64,000 bases of DNA from Mangrovimicrobium sp048323675 (GCF_048323675.1 NZ_JBLWFK010000005.1:1-64000); one strand, 5' to 3'. Shown: positions 44,880 through 53,601, counted from the first letter of the stretch. The notes: generated by a model not told the origin, from the sequence alone. A program made the numbers and translations.

Positions 44880-45526
44880 GTTCCGTCCCATTCAAGAAAG
44901 TTTTTCAGTAACTGCAGGCCGGCGGTGTGGCTCTTTTCCGGGTGGAACTGCACCGCGAAGAGATTGTCGCGGGCCAGCGCTGCATCCGCGGAGATGCCGT
45001 AATCGAGGCGACCGGCGACCAGCGCACGGTCCTCCGCGTGCACGTAATAACTGTGCACGAAGTAAAAGCGGCTGCCATCCTCGATACCCGACCACAGGGG
45101 ATGCTCGCGCGCCTGCTGCACTACATTCCAGCCCATGTGCGGCACCTTGAGGCGCTCGCCCGAGGCGTCCAGCAGGGGGCGGCCGAAATGACGCACACTG
45201 CCGGGAATCAGGCCCAGGCAATCCACGCCGCCGTTCTCCTCGGAGTGGTCGAGCAGGGCCTGCATGCCGACGCAGATCGCCAGTACCGGCTTGCGCTGCT
45301 CGAACAGCGCATCGGCCAGCAACTCGTCGCACTGCAGTCGGCGGATTTCCGCCATGCAGTCGCGCATGGCGCCGACCCCGGGGAACACCACCCGGTCCGC
45401 CGAGTGAATCTCGGCGGCGTTACAGGTGACCCGCACTTCTCCCGCGCCGGCGTGGCGCAGCGCGCTGGCCACCGAGTGGAGATTGCCCATGCCGTAATCG
45501 ATGACGGCGACGCTACCGCTGCTCAT
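44873..45526 (-). CDS. hisH: Imidazole glycerol phosphate synthase, glutaminase subunit
   Basis: A 217-residue class I glutamine amidotransferase: VIDYGMGNLHSV, the nucleophile Cys in AICVGMQALLDHSEE, and the His/Glu pair in VQFHPEKSHTAG. It feeds ammonia to HisF. ATG 45526 follows a GTG; it starts 9 bases after hisB. Confidence 0.97.
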   Translation of the reverse strand: MSSGSVAVIDYGMGNLHSVASALRHAGAGEVRVTCNAAEIHSADRVVFPGVGAMRDCMAEIRRLQCDELLADALFEQRKPVLAICVGMQALLDHSEENGGVDCLGLIPGSVRHFGRPLLDASGERLKVPHMGWNVVQQAREHPLWSGIEDGSRFYFVHSYYVHAEDRALVAGRLDYGISADAALARDNLFAVQFHPEKSHTAGLQLLKNFLEWDGTC

Positions 45527-45535
45527 CACCGCGGC

Positions 45536-46129
45536 CTACAACACGCCCTTGGTGGACGGCGTGACGCCGGCCATGCGCGGGTCCTCGGCCAGCGCCATGC
45601 GCATGGCGCGGCCGAAGGCCTTGAAGATGGTCTCGGCCTGGTGGTGGGTGTTGTCGCCGCGCAGGTTGTCAATGTGCAGGGTCACCCGGGCATGATTGAC
45701 GAAGCCCTGGAAGAATTCCATGAACAGGTCCACGTCGAAACCGCCCACCGCCGCGCGGGTGTAGTCCACGTGGTAGGTGAGCCCGGGGCGGCCGGAGAAA
45801 TCGATCACCACGCGCGACAGCGCCTCATCCAGCGGGCAGTAGGCGTGACCGTAGCGCATGATGCCTTTCTTGTCGCCCACCGCCTCGGCGAAGGCCATGC
45901 CCACGGTGATGCCGATGTCCTCCACGGTGTGGTGGTCGTCGATGTGCAGGTCGCCCACGGCCTTGATGTCGAGGTCGAACAGCCCGTGGCGGGCAATCTG
46001 GTCGAGCATGTGCTCCAGAAACGGAATACCGGTTTCCAGCTGCGCCTTGCCGCTGCCGTCGAGGTTTACGCTCGCAGTAATCTGCGTTTCCAGCGTGTTG
46101 CGACTCACGGTCGCCTTTCGCTCGGCCAT
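45536..46129 (-). CDS. hisB: Imidazoleglycerol-phosphate dehydratase
   Basis: A 197-residue monofunctional HisB with the Mn2+-binding repeats FLEHMLDQIARHG, DLHIDDHHTVEDIG and the later GDNTHHQAETIFKAFGRA. It lacks the phosphatase domain of the E. coli fusion. ATG 46129 gives MAERKATVSR; two further in-frame ATG codons lie up to 12 bases upstream. First gene of the four-gene his unit. Confidence 0.96.
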   Translation of the reverse strand: MAERKATVSRNTLETQITASVNLDGSGKAQLETGIPFLEHMLDQIARHGLFDLDIKAVGDLHIDDHHTVEDIGITVGMAFAEAVGDKKGIMRYGHAYCPLDEALSRVVIDFSGRPGLTYHVDYTRAAVGGFDVDLFMEFFQGFVNHARVTLHIDNLRGDNTHHQAETIFKAFGRAMRMALAEDPRMAGVTPSTKGVL

Positions 46130-46225
46130 TGTCATCTCCAATCCTGGGGGAGTCCGGGGCTATGTTGCCAAAAAGGCGGCAGATTATAGCAAAAGCCGGC
46201 CGCGCAGGCAGCGGCCAATATCCAT

Positions 46226-46639
46226 CTAGCGATGCAGCTCGCCGGCGCGCTCGGGTTGGTACACCACCTCGAGAATACGCACCTTCAGGACCCCGCCGCC
46301 GGGCTTCGGCCAGTCGATGTCATCGCCTTCGCTCAAACCGAGCAGGGCGCTGCCGACCGGGGCGAATATGGAGATACAGTCGGCGGCCGGGGCGCCGCTC
46401 GCCGGGTATACCAGCGTGCGACAGAATTCCCGGCCGCTGGCCAGGTCCTGGAAGCGCACCGTGGAATTCATGGTCACGACGGTTTCCGGCATCTCCGCAG
46501 GCGCCACCAGGTTGGCGCGGTCCAGTTCCTCCTGCAGGGCATCGAGGCCCGGCAGGGAAGCGTCGGCCTGGCGCGCCATCAGCTTCTCCAGCCGCTCCAC
46601 ATCGAGGGATGACACTGTAATACCGGGTTTGATCAACAT
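46226..46639 (-). CDS. rnk: Rnk-type nucleoside diphosphate kinase regulator (GreA/B C-terminal fold)
   Basis: A 137-residue protein with an N-terminal helical hairpin and a C-terminal FKBP-like Gre domain (VTMNSTVRFQDLASGREF to GSALLGLSEGDDIDWPKPGG). Rnk resembles GreA/GreB and binds RNA polymerase without antipausing activity. It is monocistronic, 84 bases upstream of hisB on the same strand. Confidence 0.9.
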   Translation of the reverse strand: MLIKPGITVSSLDVERLEKLMARQADASLPGLDALQEELDRANLVAPAEMPETVVTMNSTVRFQDLASGREFCRTLVYPASGAPAADCISIFAPVGSALLGLSEGDDIDWPKPGGGVLKVRILEVVYQPERAGELHR

Positions 46640-46915
46640 GCTGTTTCACCTGTCAGCGCTGCCTGCGCGTCACAAATATCCACCCCGAAAATCACCCCGG
46701 CACCGGAGTGCCGTGAATTGACTGCTTTGGGAAGTTCAGTTTGCCTGGCGAAGACCGCGTGTGGGAAAACGCGGCGCCGGGCTTCGGGGACCGCTGCCGA
46801 GCATCGCACCAACCGCGCAGTTTTGGAAGCCCCCCGGGCAGGCATTGACCCGCAGTAGGACGGGCGGGTACCGTGCTTCGGATTCCGCCTCCTGACTACC
46901 GACAGCCTGTAGCCC

Positions 46916-47992
46916 GTGACCCGATCCAGCCGCCACTTCGCCACCCGCATCCTCAGCTGGTTCGACCAGCACGGCCGCCACGACCTGCCCTGGCAGCGCA
47001 GTGCCGACCCCTACCGGGTCTGGCTGTCGGAAATCATGCTGCAGCAGACCCAGGTCAAGACGGTCATTCCCTACTTCGAACGCTTCCTGCTGCGCTTCCC
47101 CACCGTCACCAGCCTCGCCGCAGCGCCCGAGGACGAAGTGCTGCACCTGTGGACCGGGCTCGGCTACTACGCCCGCGCGCGCAACCTGCACAAGGCGGCA
47201 AAAATGGTGTCTGCGGAATTCGGCGGCGAGTTCCCCGACGATCTGCAGGCCCTGCAGGCCCTGCCGGGCATCGGCCGCTCCACGGCGGGCTCCATCCTCG
47301 CGTCGTCCTTCGGCAAACGCGGCATCATCCTCGACGGCAACGTGAAGCGGGTGCTCGCCCGGCACCGGGCAGTGGCGGGCTGGCCGGGAAAATCGGCAGT
47401 GCACGATAACCTCTGGACGATTGCCGAGGAACTCACCCCCGGCGAACGTCACCGGGATTACAACCAGGCGATGATGGACCTGGGGGCGCTGCTCTGCACT
47501 CGCTCGTCACCGGCCTGCGGGGTGTGCCCGCTGGCCGCGGACTGTATCGCGCGGCAGCAGGGCAACCCACAGGACTACCCGGGCAAGAAGCCGCGCAAGG
47601 CCATGCCGGTGAAATCCACCCGCCTGCTGATGGCCCGCAACAGCGCCGGGGAGGTGTGGCTGGAGAAACGGCCGGCGCCGGGCATCTGGGGCGGGCTGTG
47701 GTGCTTTCCGGAAGCCGGGGAGCGCTCACCGGCACAGTGGAGCAGCGACACGCTGGGCTGCACTCCCACAGCCGTTGAGCACTGGCCGGAATTCCGCCAC
47801 ACCTTCAGCCACTATCACCTCGATATAGAGCCGGTACTGCTGCAACTGCCGGTGTCGCCTGGCAGCGTCATGGAAGCCGACCGGCAGCTCTGGTATAACG
47901 TGCGCGAAACCGCACAGGTCGGGCTCGCCGCACCGGTGTTGCGGCTGCTGCTGCAGCTGGCCGGCGAGCCCCAGGACAAGGCAGAGGAGTAA
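46916..47992 (+). CDS. mutY: A/G-specific adenine DNA glycosylase
   Basis: A 358-residue base-excision enzyme removing A opposite 8-oxoG. WLSEIMLQQTQVKTVIPYFERF holds the catalytic Glu, LPGIGRSTAGSIL the helix-hairpin-helix, DGNVKRVL the catalytic Asp, and C-x6-C-x2-C-x5-C (CTRSSPACGVCPLAADC) the Fe-S cluster. A NUDIX-like C-terminal 8-oxoG recognition domain follows. It begins at GTG 46916. It is followed 3 bases later by yggX, as in E. coli. Confidence 0.96.
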   Translation: MTRSSRHFATRILSWFDQHGRHDLPWQRSADPYRVWLSEIMLQQTQVKTVIPYFERFLLRFPTVTSLAAAPEDEVLHLWTGLGYYARARNLHKAAKMVSAEFGGEFPDDLQALQALPGIGRSTAGSILASSFGKRGIILDGNVKRVLARHRAVAGWPGKSAVHDNLWTIAEELTPGERHRDYNQAMMDLGALLCTRSSPACGVCPLAADCIARQQGNPQDYPGKKPRKAMPVKSTRLLMARNSAGEVWLEKRPAPGIWGGLWCFPEAGERSPAQWSSDTLGCTPTAVEHWPEFRHTFSHYHLDIEPVLLQLPVSPGSVMEADRQLWYNVRETAQVGLAAPVLRLLLQLAGEPQDKAEE

Positions 47993-47995
47993 ACC

Positions 47996-48268
47996 ATGCC
48001 CCGCACCGTATTCTGCAAAAAGTATCGGGAAGAACTCGAAGGCCTCGACGCCCCGCCCTACCCCGGCCCGAAGGGCCAGGATATTTTCGACAATGTCTCA
48101 AAACAAGCCTGGCAGGAATGGCAGGCCCACCAGACCATGCTGATCAACGAGAAGCATCTCTCGCTGGTCGATCCCCAGGCGCGCAAGTACCTGCAGGAGG
48201 AGATGGAGAAGTTCTTCGCCGGCGAGGAATTCGACCAGGCCGAAGGTTACGTGCCGCCCTCCGAATAG
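47996..48268 (+). CDS. yggX: Fe(2+)-trafficking protein YggX
   Basis: A 90-residue soluble protein, MPRTVFCKKYREELEGLD, with the family Cys7 and the segments PPYPGPKG and EKHLSLVDPQARKYLQEEMEKF. It protects Fe-S enzymes against oxidative damage. Coupling to mutY, itself an Fe-S enzyme, is conserved in gammaproteobacteria. A GC hairpin (GGGGCC-TCGC-GGCCCC) follows the stop codon but lacks a T run. Confidence 0.96.
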   Translation: MPRTVFCKKYREELEGLDAPPYPGPKGQDIFDNVSKQAWQEWQAHQTMLINEKHLSLVDPQARKYLQEEMEKFFAGEEFDQAEGYVPPSE

Positions 48269-48293
48269 CTGCGGGGCCTCGCGGCCCCACTGA

Positions 48294-48322
48294 CTGCCAA
48301 GGCAAGGCGTATTGAGTATACT
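48294..48322 (+). promoter_or_regulatory. Putative promoter of the kinase/phosphatase pair
   Basis: CTGCCA, a 17-base spacer and TATACT lie about 50 bases before the kinase start. The -35 is only 4 of 6, so support is modest. Confidence 0.35.
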
Positions 48323-48372
48323 GCCTCCACACTTCCCGCTGCGCGAAGCCCGGCGGTCCGACGGAGTAATCC

Positions 48373-49320
48373 ATGCTCGAATTCCCGCAGCAAAAAGACG
48401 CTGATACGCCTCTCTACGCAGAAGATACCGATGCGCCCCTGCCCGAGCAGCTCAACCCGAATACCCGCTACGCCTATTTCTCCACCATCGCCAAGGGTGG
48501 CAAGTCGCTGATCAAGTCCTGTCGCGACCTGCATCTGCGCCGGACCATCTGCTACAAGAGCCTGCGTCCCGAATTCATCAACGACCCGATCGAGACCCGG
48601 CGCCTGCTGCGCGAGGCGCGTATCTCGGCCTGCCTGCAGCACCCGAACACTGTGCCCACCTACGAGCTCGGCCGCGACAACAAGGGCAACTACTACTTCA
48701 CCATGAAGCTGGTGCATGGCTACACCCTGCGCGAGGTACTGAACTACCGCGAGCGCTACGACCTGACCCAGCTGATGGAAGTCATCGAGCAGGTGGGGCA
48801 GGCCCTGGGCTACGCCCATTCCAAGGGCGTGCTGCACCGCGACATCAAGCCGGACAACATCCTCATCGGCCCCTATGGAGAGGTACTGCTGCTCGACTGG
48901 GGCCTGGCCAAGGTCTGGCACAGGACGGACACGACAGACAGCGACGAGGACATCAACGAGGCAGAGGGCGACCCGGGCATGACCGGCGAAGGCAAGTTGC
49001 AGGGCACCGTGATGTACATGTCACCCGAGCAGATCAACCGCGACCCCGACATTTCATTCCAGTCCGACCTCTACAGCATGGGCGCCCTGCTGTACGAATG
49101 CCTGACCGGAACCACGCCCTTCCAGGGCGACTTCATCCCCACCCTGCTGCAGCAGATCCGCACCGAAACACCCGCGGACCCGCGCAAGGTTACCCGCCAG
49201 CACGTCCCGGAAGTGCTGGCCAACCTGACCATGCAGTGCCTGCAGAAAGACCCCGCGCGGCGGCCGGAATCAGCTGGCGAACTGGTGCGCATCCTCCGGG
49301 AAAACTGGCTCAACGACTGA
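48373..49320 (+). CDS. Soluble Ser/Thr protein kinase
   Basis: A 315-residue Hanks-type kinase with no membrane helix. HRDIKPDNILIG, the active-site Asp in LLLDWGLAK (DWG in place of DFG) and MYMSPEQI are present, as are the Lys in ICYKSL and a Glu in LLREARIS. The glycine loop is degenerate (IAKGGKSLIKS). An acidic insert (DTTDSDEDINEAEGD) sits in the activation segment. It is followed by a PP2C phosphatase gene, so the two likely set the phosphorylation of shared targets. Targets are unknown. Confidence 0.9.
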   Translation: MLEFPQQKDADTPLYAEDTDAPLPEQLNPNTRYAYFSTIAKGGKSLIKSCRDLHLRRTICYKSLRPEFINDPIETRRLLREARISACLQHPNTVPTYELGRDNKGNYYFTMKLVHGYTLREVLNYRERYDLTQLMEVIEQVGQALGYAHSKGVLHRDIKPDNILIGPYGEVLLLDWGLAKVWHRTDTTDSDEDINEAEGDPGMTGEGKLQGTVMYMSPEQINRDPDISFQSDLYSMGALLYECLTGTTPFQGDFIPTLLQQIRTETPADPRKVTRQHVPEVLANLTMQCLQKDPARRPESAGELVRILRENWLND

Positions 49321-49338
49321 AATCGGGTGGAACTTCAT

Positions 49339-50133
49339 ATGCCGGAAATTTCACTGCAAGAGATCGCAGAGATCGCGGACAGTTTCGAAGCAGGGACACA
49401 GGACGCCAATGCCGCCGGAGCCATTACATGGCGGAGCGCGAGCCTCACCGATGTCGGGCGCGTACGCCACATCAACGAGGATGCCTTCCTGGACTCACAG
49501 GAACAGAGGCTGTGGGTAGTAGCCGACGGCATGGGGGGGCACAGCCGCGGCGACTTCGCCAGCAGTGCCGTGGTCAAGCAGCTCCGGACATTTTCCCCGC
49601 AGGGTTCGGTACTCGCCAATCTACAGGACCTGGAAACCCGATTGCAGGCGGCAAACGTGCAATGTCGCACCGCCTTCCGCAAACACCGGCCAGGGACAAC
49701 CGTGGTGGTAATGCTCGCCCATGGTAATCAGTGTTTTTTCCTGTGGGCGGGTGACAGCCGCCTGTACAGGCTGCGCGACGGAGAACTCGTACAGCTCACG
49801 GAAGACCACAGCCTGGCGCAGCAGAAACACGCGAGGGGTGAATTGACCGCCGAGGAAAAGGTCACGCATCACACGTCGCACGTCCTGACCCGCGCCGTAG
49901 GCATCCGCGAGAGCCTGACGCCGGACCTGGGCTTCGCCAGCGTCCACGACGGCGATCGTTACCTGCTCTGCAGCGACGGCCTCTACAACCCCGTGGGCTG
50001 CGACGACATCCAAACCCTGCTGGCCCAGGGCGCCGCCCAGGACAGCTGCAAGGCCCTCGTCGACCTCGCCCTCGAACGCGGCGGCCGCGATAACATTACT
50101 GCCATCGTGGTCGACGCAAGCGCGCCTGCCTGA
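49339..50133 (+). CDS. PP2C-type Ser/Thr phosphatase
   Basis: A 264-residue PPM phosphatase: DVGRVRHINEDAFL and WVVADGMGGHSRGDFAS hold metal-binding Asp residues, LWAGDSRLYRLRDG is motif 8-like, and CSDGLYNPV and GGRDNITAIVV hold the C-terminal metal ligands. All catalytic positions look intact. ATG 49339 has GGGTGGA about 8 bases before it; an in-frame GTG at 49327 is an alternative. It is 18 bases after the kinase stop and probably antagonises that kinase. Confidence 0.93.
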   Translation: MPEISLQEIAEIADSFEAGTQDANAAGAITWRSASLTDVGRVRHINEDAFLDSQEQRLWVVADGMGGHSRGDFASSAVVKQLRTFSPQGSVLANLQDLETRLQAANVQCRTAFRKHRPGTTVVVMLAHGNQCFFLWAGDSRLYRLRDGELVQLTEDHSLAQQKHARGELTAEEKVTHHTSHVLTRAVGIRESLTPDLGFASVHDGDRYLLCSDGLYNPVGCDDIQTLLAQGAAQDSCKALVDLALERGGRDNITAIVVDASAPA

Positions 50134-50221
50134 CCTCCCAGCGCCCCTCCCGCCCCGCTTGCAGCGAAGCCGCCGGAGGGGGGCAGATGGACGATTCCGG
50201 GGAGACCCTGCGACACTGAAA

Positions 50222-50238
50222 AGCACCAAATTAGTGCG
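50222..50238 (+). promoter_or_regulatory. NtrC-like site 1 upstream of GSII gene
   Basis: AGCACCA-AAT-TAGTGCG matches the NtrC consensus at 11 of 14 positions and closely resembles the site before ntrB. Its centre is 169 bases before the -12 GC of the candidate sigma-54 promoter, against 170 for ntrB. Confidence 0.6.
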
Positions 50239-50252
50239 TTTGGCACGCCAAA

Positions 50253-50269
50253 TGCACCGCCATCGCGCA
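50253..50269 (+). promoter_or_regulatory. NtrC-like site 2 upstream of GSII gene
   Basis: TGCACCG-CCA-TCGCGCA matches the consensus at 11 of 14 positions. Its centre is 31 bases from site 1, about three helical turns, so both would face the same side of the DNA. A second RpoN-like pattern, TGGCACG-N6-TGC (50241-50255), overlaps it. Confidence 0.5.
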
Positions 50270-50384
50270 ATCTTATGCACCCATAAATGTCAAATCAGCG
50301 TGAATTGTCGCCAGAATCCGGCAAAATCCACGTAAGGCGCTCATTTATGGTCGCTTTTCCTCCATTTGGTGCAAAATGCCAAGG

Positions 50385-50402
50385 TTGGAATGGATTTTGC
50401 TT
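50385..50402 (+). promoter_or_regulatory. Candidate sigma-54 promoter of GSII gene
   Basis: TTGGAATGGATTTTGCTT has GG-N10-GC spacing and a good TTTTGCTT -12 half; the -24 half is weaker (TTGGAAT). A start near 50412 leaves a leader of about 64 bases before ATG 50476. The 342-base gap 50134-50475 otherwise holds only a GC-rich hairpin just after the phosphatase gene. Confidence 0.55.
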
Positions 50403-50475
50403 TTTTGAGCCTGCTAGAGGTTTACTACCCGCATTGGGTTCCTTCCATAATCTGCTATCAAAAGAGAATCGCAAG

Positions 50476-51492
50476 ATGAAAAGTAAGTTGGAATATATCT
50501 GGCTTGACGGTTACACCCCGACTCAAAGCCTGCGCAGCAAGACCATGGTCCGCAAAGATTTCGACGGCACCCTGGAAAAATGCCCCATGTGGTCCTTCGA
50601 CGGCAGTTCCACCGAACAGGCCGAGGGCAACGCCTCTGACTGCCTGCTCAAGCCTGCGATGGTCATTCCCGACCCGGACCGCAAGAACGCCTACCTGGTA
50701 ATGTGCGAAGTGCTCAACGCGGACGGCACTCCCCACGTATCCAACGGTCGCGCCACCATCATGGAAGGCGAGGACGACGAAGATTACTGGTTCGGCTTCG
50801 AGCAGGAATACTTCCTGTGGGATTCCAGCACCGACCGTCCGCCGGGCTTCCCCGCCGGCGGCTTCCCCGATCCCCAGGGTCCCTACTACTGCTCGGTAGG
50901 CGCCAAGAACGCTTTCTGCCGCGACATCATCGAAGAGCACCTGGACATGTGCCTGGAAGCTGGCCTGAACGTCGAAGGTATCAACGCTGAAGTGGCCGCC
51001 GGCCAGTGGGAATTCCAGATCTTCGCCAAGGGCGCCAAGCGTGCCGGCGACGAGATCTGGCTGGCTCGCTACCTGCTCGAGCGCACCGCCGAGAAATACG
51101 GCCTGTGGATCGAATGGCATCCCAAGCCCCTGGGCGACACCGACTGGAACGGCTCCGGCATGCACGCCAACTTCTCCAATACCGCGATGCGTGAAGAGGG
51201 CAAGGAAGAAGTCTTCACCAGGATCTGTGAGGAATTCGGCAAGAACATCGAGCGCCATATCAGCGTTTACGGTGCCGACAACCACCAGCGTCTGACCGGC
51301 CGCCACGAAACCCAGGCGATCGACGAGTTCAGCTACGGCATCTCCGACCGCGGCGCATCTATCCGTATTCCTATCACCACACCGGAAGATGGTTGGGTCG
51401 GCCGCCTGGAAGACCGTCGCCCGGCTTCCAACGCGGATCCCTACAAGGTAGCCGCGGCTATCATCAAGACCTGTAAGGAAGCTGGCTTCTAA
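50476..51492 (+). CDS. Glutamine synthetase type II (GlnII-like)
   Basis: A 338-residue octamer-type GS, shorter than GSI. Signatures: LEYIWLDGYTPTQSLRSKT, WSFDGSSTEQAEG, INAEVAAGQWEFQIF, WNGSGMHANFSN and GRHETQAIDEFSYGISDRG. It lacks the adenylylation segment, so control is probably transcriptional, which fits the NtrC sites and sigma-54 promoter upstream. GSII is typical of eukaryotes, rhizobia and actinomycetes and is uncommon in gammaproteobacteria, suggesting acquisition by transfer. It differs from glnA and is not a duplicate of it. ATG 50476; the frame is open upstream through the promoter. Confidence 0.96.
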   Translation: MKSKLEYIWLDGYTPTQSLRSKTMVRKDFDGTLEKCPMWSFDGSSTEQAEGNASDCLLKPAMVIPDPDRKNAYLVMCEVLNADGTPHVSNGRATIMEGEDDEDYWFGFEQEYFLWDSSTDRPPGFPAGGFPDPQGPYYCSVGAKNAFCRDIIEEHLDMCLEAGLNVEGINAEVAAGQWEFQIFAKGAKRAGDEIWLARYLLERTAEKYGLWIEWHPKPLGDTDWNGSGMHANFSNTAMREEGKEEVFTRICEEFGKNIERHISVYGADNHQRLTGRHETQAIDEFSYGISDRGASIRIPITTPEDGWVGRLEDRRPASNADPYKVAAAIIKTCKEAGF

Positions 51493-51510
51493 GCACGGTT
51501 CTGTACAGTA

Positions 51511-51547
51511 AACCCGGGCCTGGCAGTTGCCACGCCCGGGTTTTTTG
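51511..51547 (+). terminator. GSII gene terminator
   Basis: AACCCGGGC and GCCCGGGTT arms followed by TTTTTT, 19 bases after the stop codon. Confidence 0.93.
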
Positions 51548-51631
51548 TATCCGGTGCACCAGCCAGAATTGGCACTTCCGCCCTTTATGGGACGCGGCTA
51601 GAGATAGTCGCCACCAGAGCCCCTTTCCCCC

Positions 51632-51660
51632 TTGACTCCCACGCCCTACGCGGGTTTAAT
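51632..51660 (+). promoter_or_regulatory. tRNA-Phe promoter
   Basis: TTGACT, a 17-base spacer and TTTAAT, followed by a GC-rich discriminator (ACGCGCC) typical of stringently controlled stable-RNA genes. It lies 26 bases before the tRNA. Confidence 0.8.
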
Positions 51661-51686
51661 ACGCGCCTCTCGCGTTCGCGACCTCC

Positions 51687-51762
51687 GCCCGGATAGCTCA
51701 GTTGGTAGAGCAGGGGATTGAAAATCCCCGTGTCGGCAGTTCGATTCTGTCTCCGGGCACCA
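51687..51762 (+). tRNA. tRNA-Phe (GAA)
   Basis: A 76-base cloverleaf. The acceptor GCCCGGA pairs with TCCGGGC; the D-arm contains AGCTCAGTTGGTAGAGC; the anticodon stem GGGGA/TCCCC encloses the GAA anticodon; the T-loop is GTTCGATTC; and CCA is encoded. It has its own promoter and terminator. No integrase or duplicated tRNA end is nearby. Confidence 0.97.
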
Positions 51763-51775
51763 TAACTAGACGATC

Positions 51776-51803
51776 AAGCCTCGCCAAACCGCGGGGCTTT
51801 TTT
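51776..51803 (+). terminator. tRNA-Phe terminator
   Basis: AAGCCTCGC and GCGGGGCTT arms (one G-U pair) followed by a T run, 13 bases after the tRNA. Confidence 0.85.
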
Positions 51804-52044
51804 GTATCAGCCGACACCGTCTGTCGACACCGGCGCGACACTATGCCGGTGGCTACCGAGCGGGTGCCTGCGGTTCGCAACGGGGACGCAACAACAGCCC
51901 CGAGACGTTCAATTACACTCGATGCACCAGGTTCAGCGGGCCTCGCCTGCGAATGTGTGAACCGGTTCCTTTTCATTCCATCGGGCTCAAGTAGAATCCC
52001 AAAAACATTTGTGTGCTTGCTGTAAAAGGACTTGGGGTACTTCA

Positions 52045-53601
52045 ATGGAGCTGAAACATGCACGCCGCGCGTGGCTACTGGTCGCCGCGCTGGGATCAAT
52101 GACGTCGGTCGCCGACATCGGCCGCGAGGTTGCACTACCCCGGCACCTGCAGTTTGGCGAAGCGGCTCAACTGCCCACCAATGAAGTACTGGACCACGGC
52201 CGCGCCGTTTTCTCGGCCAACTGGACGATCCAGGAGGGTGGAGGGCGTCCGCAGACAACCGGCACCGGTAGCCCGCTAACCGATCCGTCGTCCCCCCTGC
52301 TGTTCCCGCGTAATTTCAATCGAGTATCCGGACCGGACGCGAACTCCTGTGCCGGCTGCCACAATGCACCCTATGGCATCCCGGGCGGCGGCGGCGACTT
52401 CGTTACCAACGTCTTCGTACTGGCGCAGCGCTTCGATTTCGCCACGTTCGAGAGCAGTGATCCCATTCCGACCCGCGGCACGCTCGACGAGTCGGGCAAT
52501 CCCACGACCCTTTCCAGCATCGGCAATAGCCGGGCCACTGTCGGCATGTTCGGCAGCGGCTATGTAGAGATGCTCGCCCGGCAGATCACTGCCGACCTGC
52601 GCGCCATTCGCGATTCACTGGCCCCCGGAGACAGCGCGGAGCTCAGCTCCAAGGGCATTGACTTCGGTCGCCTGGGGCGGGACGGCGCAGGCAACTGGCT
52701 GACCGAAGCGATCGACGGCCTGCCCGTGGCCAGCACCCGCAGTTCCTCGCCGGATGCCCCACCCTCACTCACCATCCTGCCGTTTCACCAGGCAGGCGCC
52801 GTGGTATCGCTGCGGCAGTTCAGCAACAATGCCTTCAATCACCACCACGGCATGCAATCCGTGGAGCGTTTTGGGCTGGGTGTCGACGCCGACGAGGACG
52901 GGTTCAGCGATGAACTGACCGAAGACGATATCACCGCGGTCTCGCTGTTCCAGGCCACCCTGCCAGTGCCCGGCCGGGTCATCCCGAACTCCAAACCGGT
53001 GGAAGAGGCGGTACGCCGGGGCGAGCACGTGTTTGCCGACATTGGTTGCGCGGGCTGCCACATTCCCGAACTGCCACTGACCGGCGACGGGCATATTTTC
53101 ACCGAACCCGGACCCTATAACCCTGCGGGCAACCTCAACGCGGATTTTGCCGAGGTTGTACCCGTCAACCTCAACGGTAAGAACCTGCCGAAACCCCGCC
53201 TGCACCGCAGTAAACAGGATGCGGTTACCTGGGTGCCCGTCTTTACCGATTTCAAGTTGCACGACATCACAAGCGGTGAGGACGATCCCAACCGCGAAAC
53301 GCTCAACATGCACTTCCCCGCCGGTTCGGTGGAGTTTTTCGCTGGCAACTCACAGTTCCTGACCCGTCGCCTGTGGGGCATAGCAAACGAACCGCCCTAT
53401 TTCCATCACGGCAAATTCACCACGATCCGGGAGGCAGTGATCGCGCACGCCGGCGAGGCAAAGGAAAGCAGGGAAGCCTATTCGGCGTTGACGGGCTATG
53501 ACCAGGATGCGCTGATCGAGTTTCTCAAGACCCTGCAAATCCTCCCGCCGGGTACCATGAGCCTGGTGGTGGACGAGAACAACAACACGCGCTCCTGGTA
53601 A
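52045..53601 (+). CDS. Di-heme cytochrome c oxidoreductase (DHOR/DUF1111-like)
   Basis: A 518-residue secreted protein: signal peptide (AWLLVAALGSMTSVA) and two CAGCH haem c sites (C102/C105/H106 and C335/C338/H339). The segments LFPRNFNRVSGPDANSCAGCHN and WGIANEPPYFHHGKFTTIREAV fit the thiol-oxidoreductase-like di-haem family, often annotated as putative peroxidases. It should act in the periplasm with haem attached by the Ccm system. ATG 52045 has GGGG at about -9. It is monocistronic and its substrate is unknown. Confidence 0.85.
   Translation: MELKHARRAWLLVAALGSMTSVADIGREVALPRHLQFGEAAQLPTNEVLDHGRAVFSANWTIQEGGGRPQTTGTGSPLTDPSSPLLFPRNFNRVSGPDANSCAGCHNAPYGIPGGGGDFVTNVFVLAQRFDFATFESSDPIPTRGTLDESGNPTTLSSIGNSRATVGMFGSGYVEMLARQITADLRAIRDSLAPGDSAELSSKGIDFGRLGRDGAGNWLTEAIDGLPVASTRSSSPDAPPSLTILPFHQAGAVVSLRQFSNNAFNHHHGMQSVERFGLGVDADEDGFSDELTEDDITAVSLFQATLPVPGRVIPNSKPVEEAVRRGEHVFADIGCAGCHIPELPLTGDGHIFTEPGPYNPAGNLNADFAEVVPVNLNGKNLPKPRLHRSKQDAVTWVPVFTDFKLHDITSGEDDPNRETLNMHFPAGSVEFFAGNSQFLTRRLWGIANEPPYFHHGKFTTIREAVIAHAGEAKESREAYSALTGYDQDALIEFLKTLQILPPGTMSLVVDENNNTRSW

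Noticed and set aside
50241..50255. TGGCACG-type pattern as the main sigma-54 promoter of the GSII gene
   Set aside because: Spacing is correct, but it overlaps an NtrC-like site and lies more than 200 bases from the gene. The element at 50385 fits the ntrB geometry better; it is kept only as an alternative.
51687..51803. tRNA-Phe as a possible integration site for a mobile element
   Set aside because: No integrase, no duplicated tRNA 3' end and no phage-like genes lie downstream; the next gene is a di-haem oxidoreductase.
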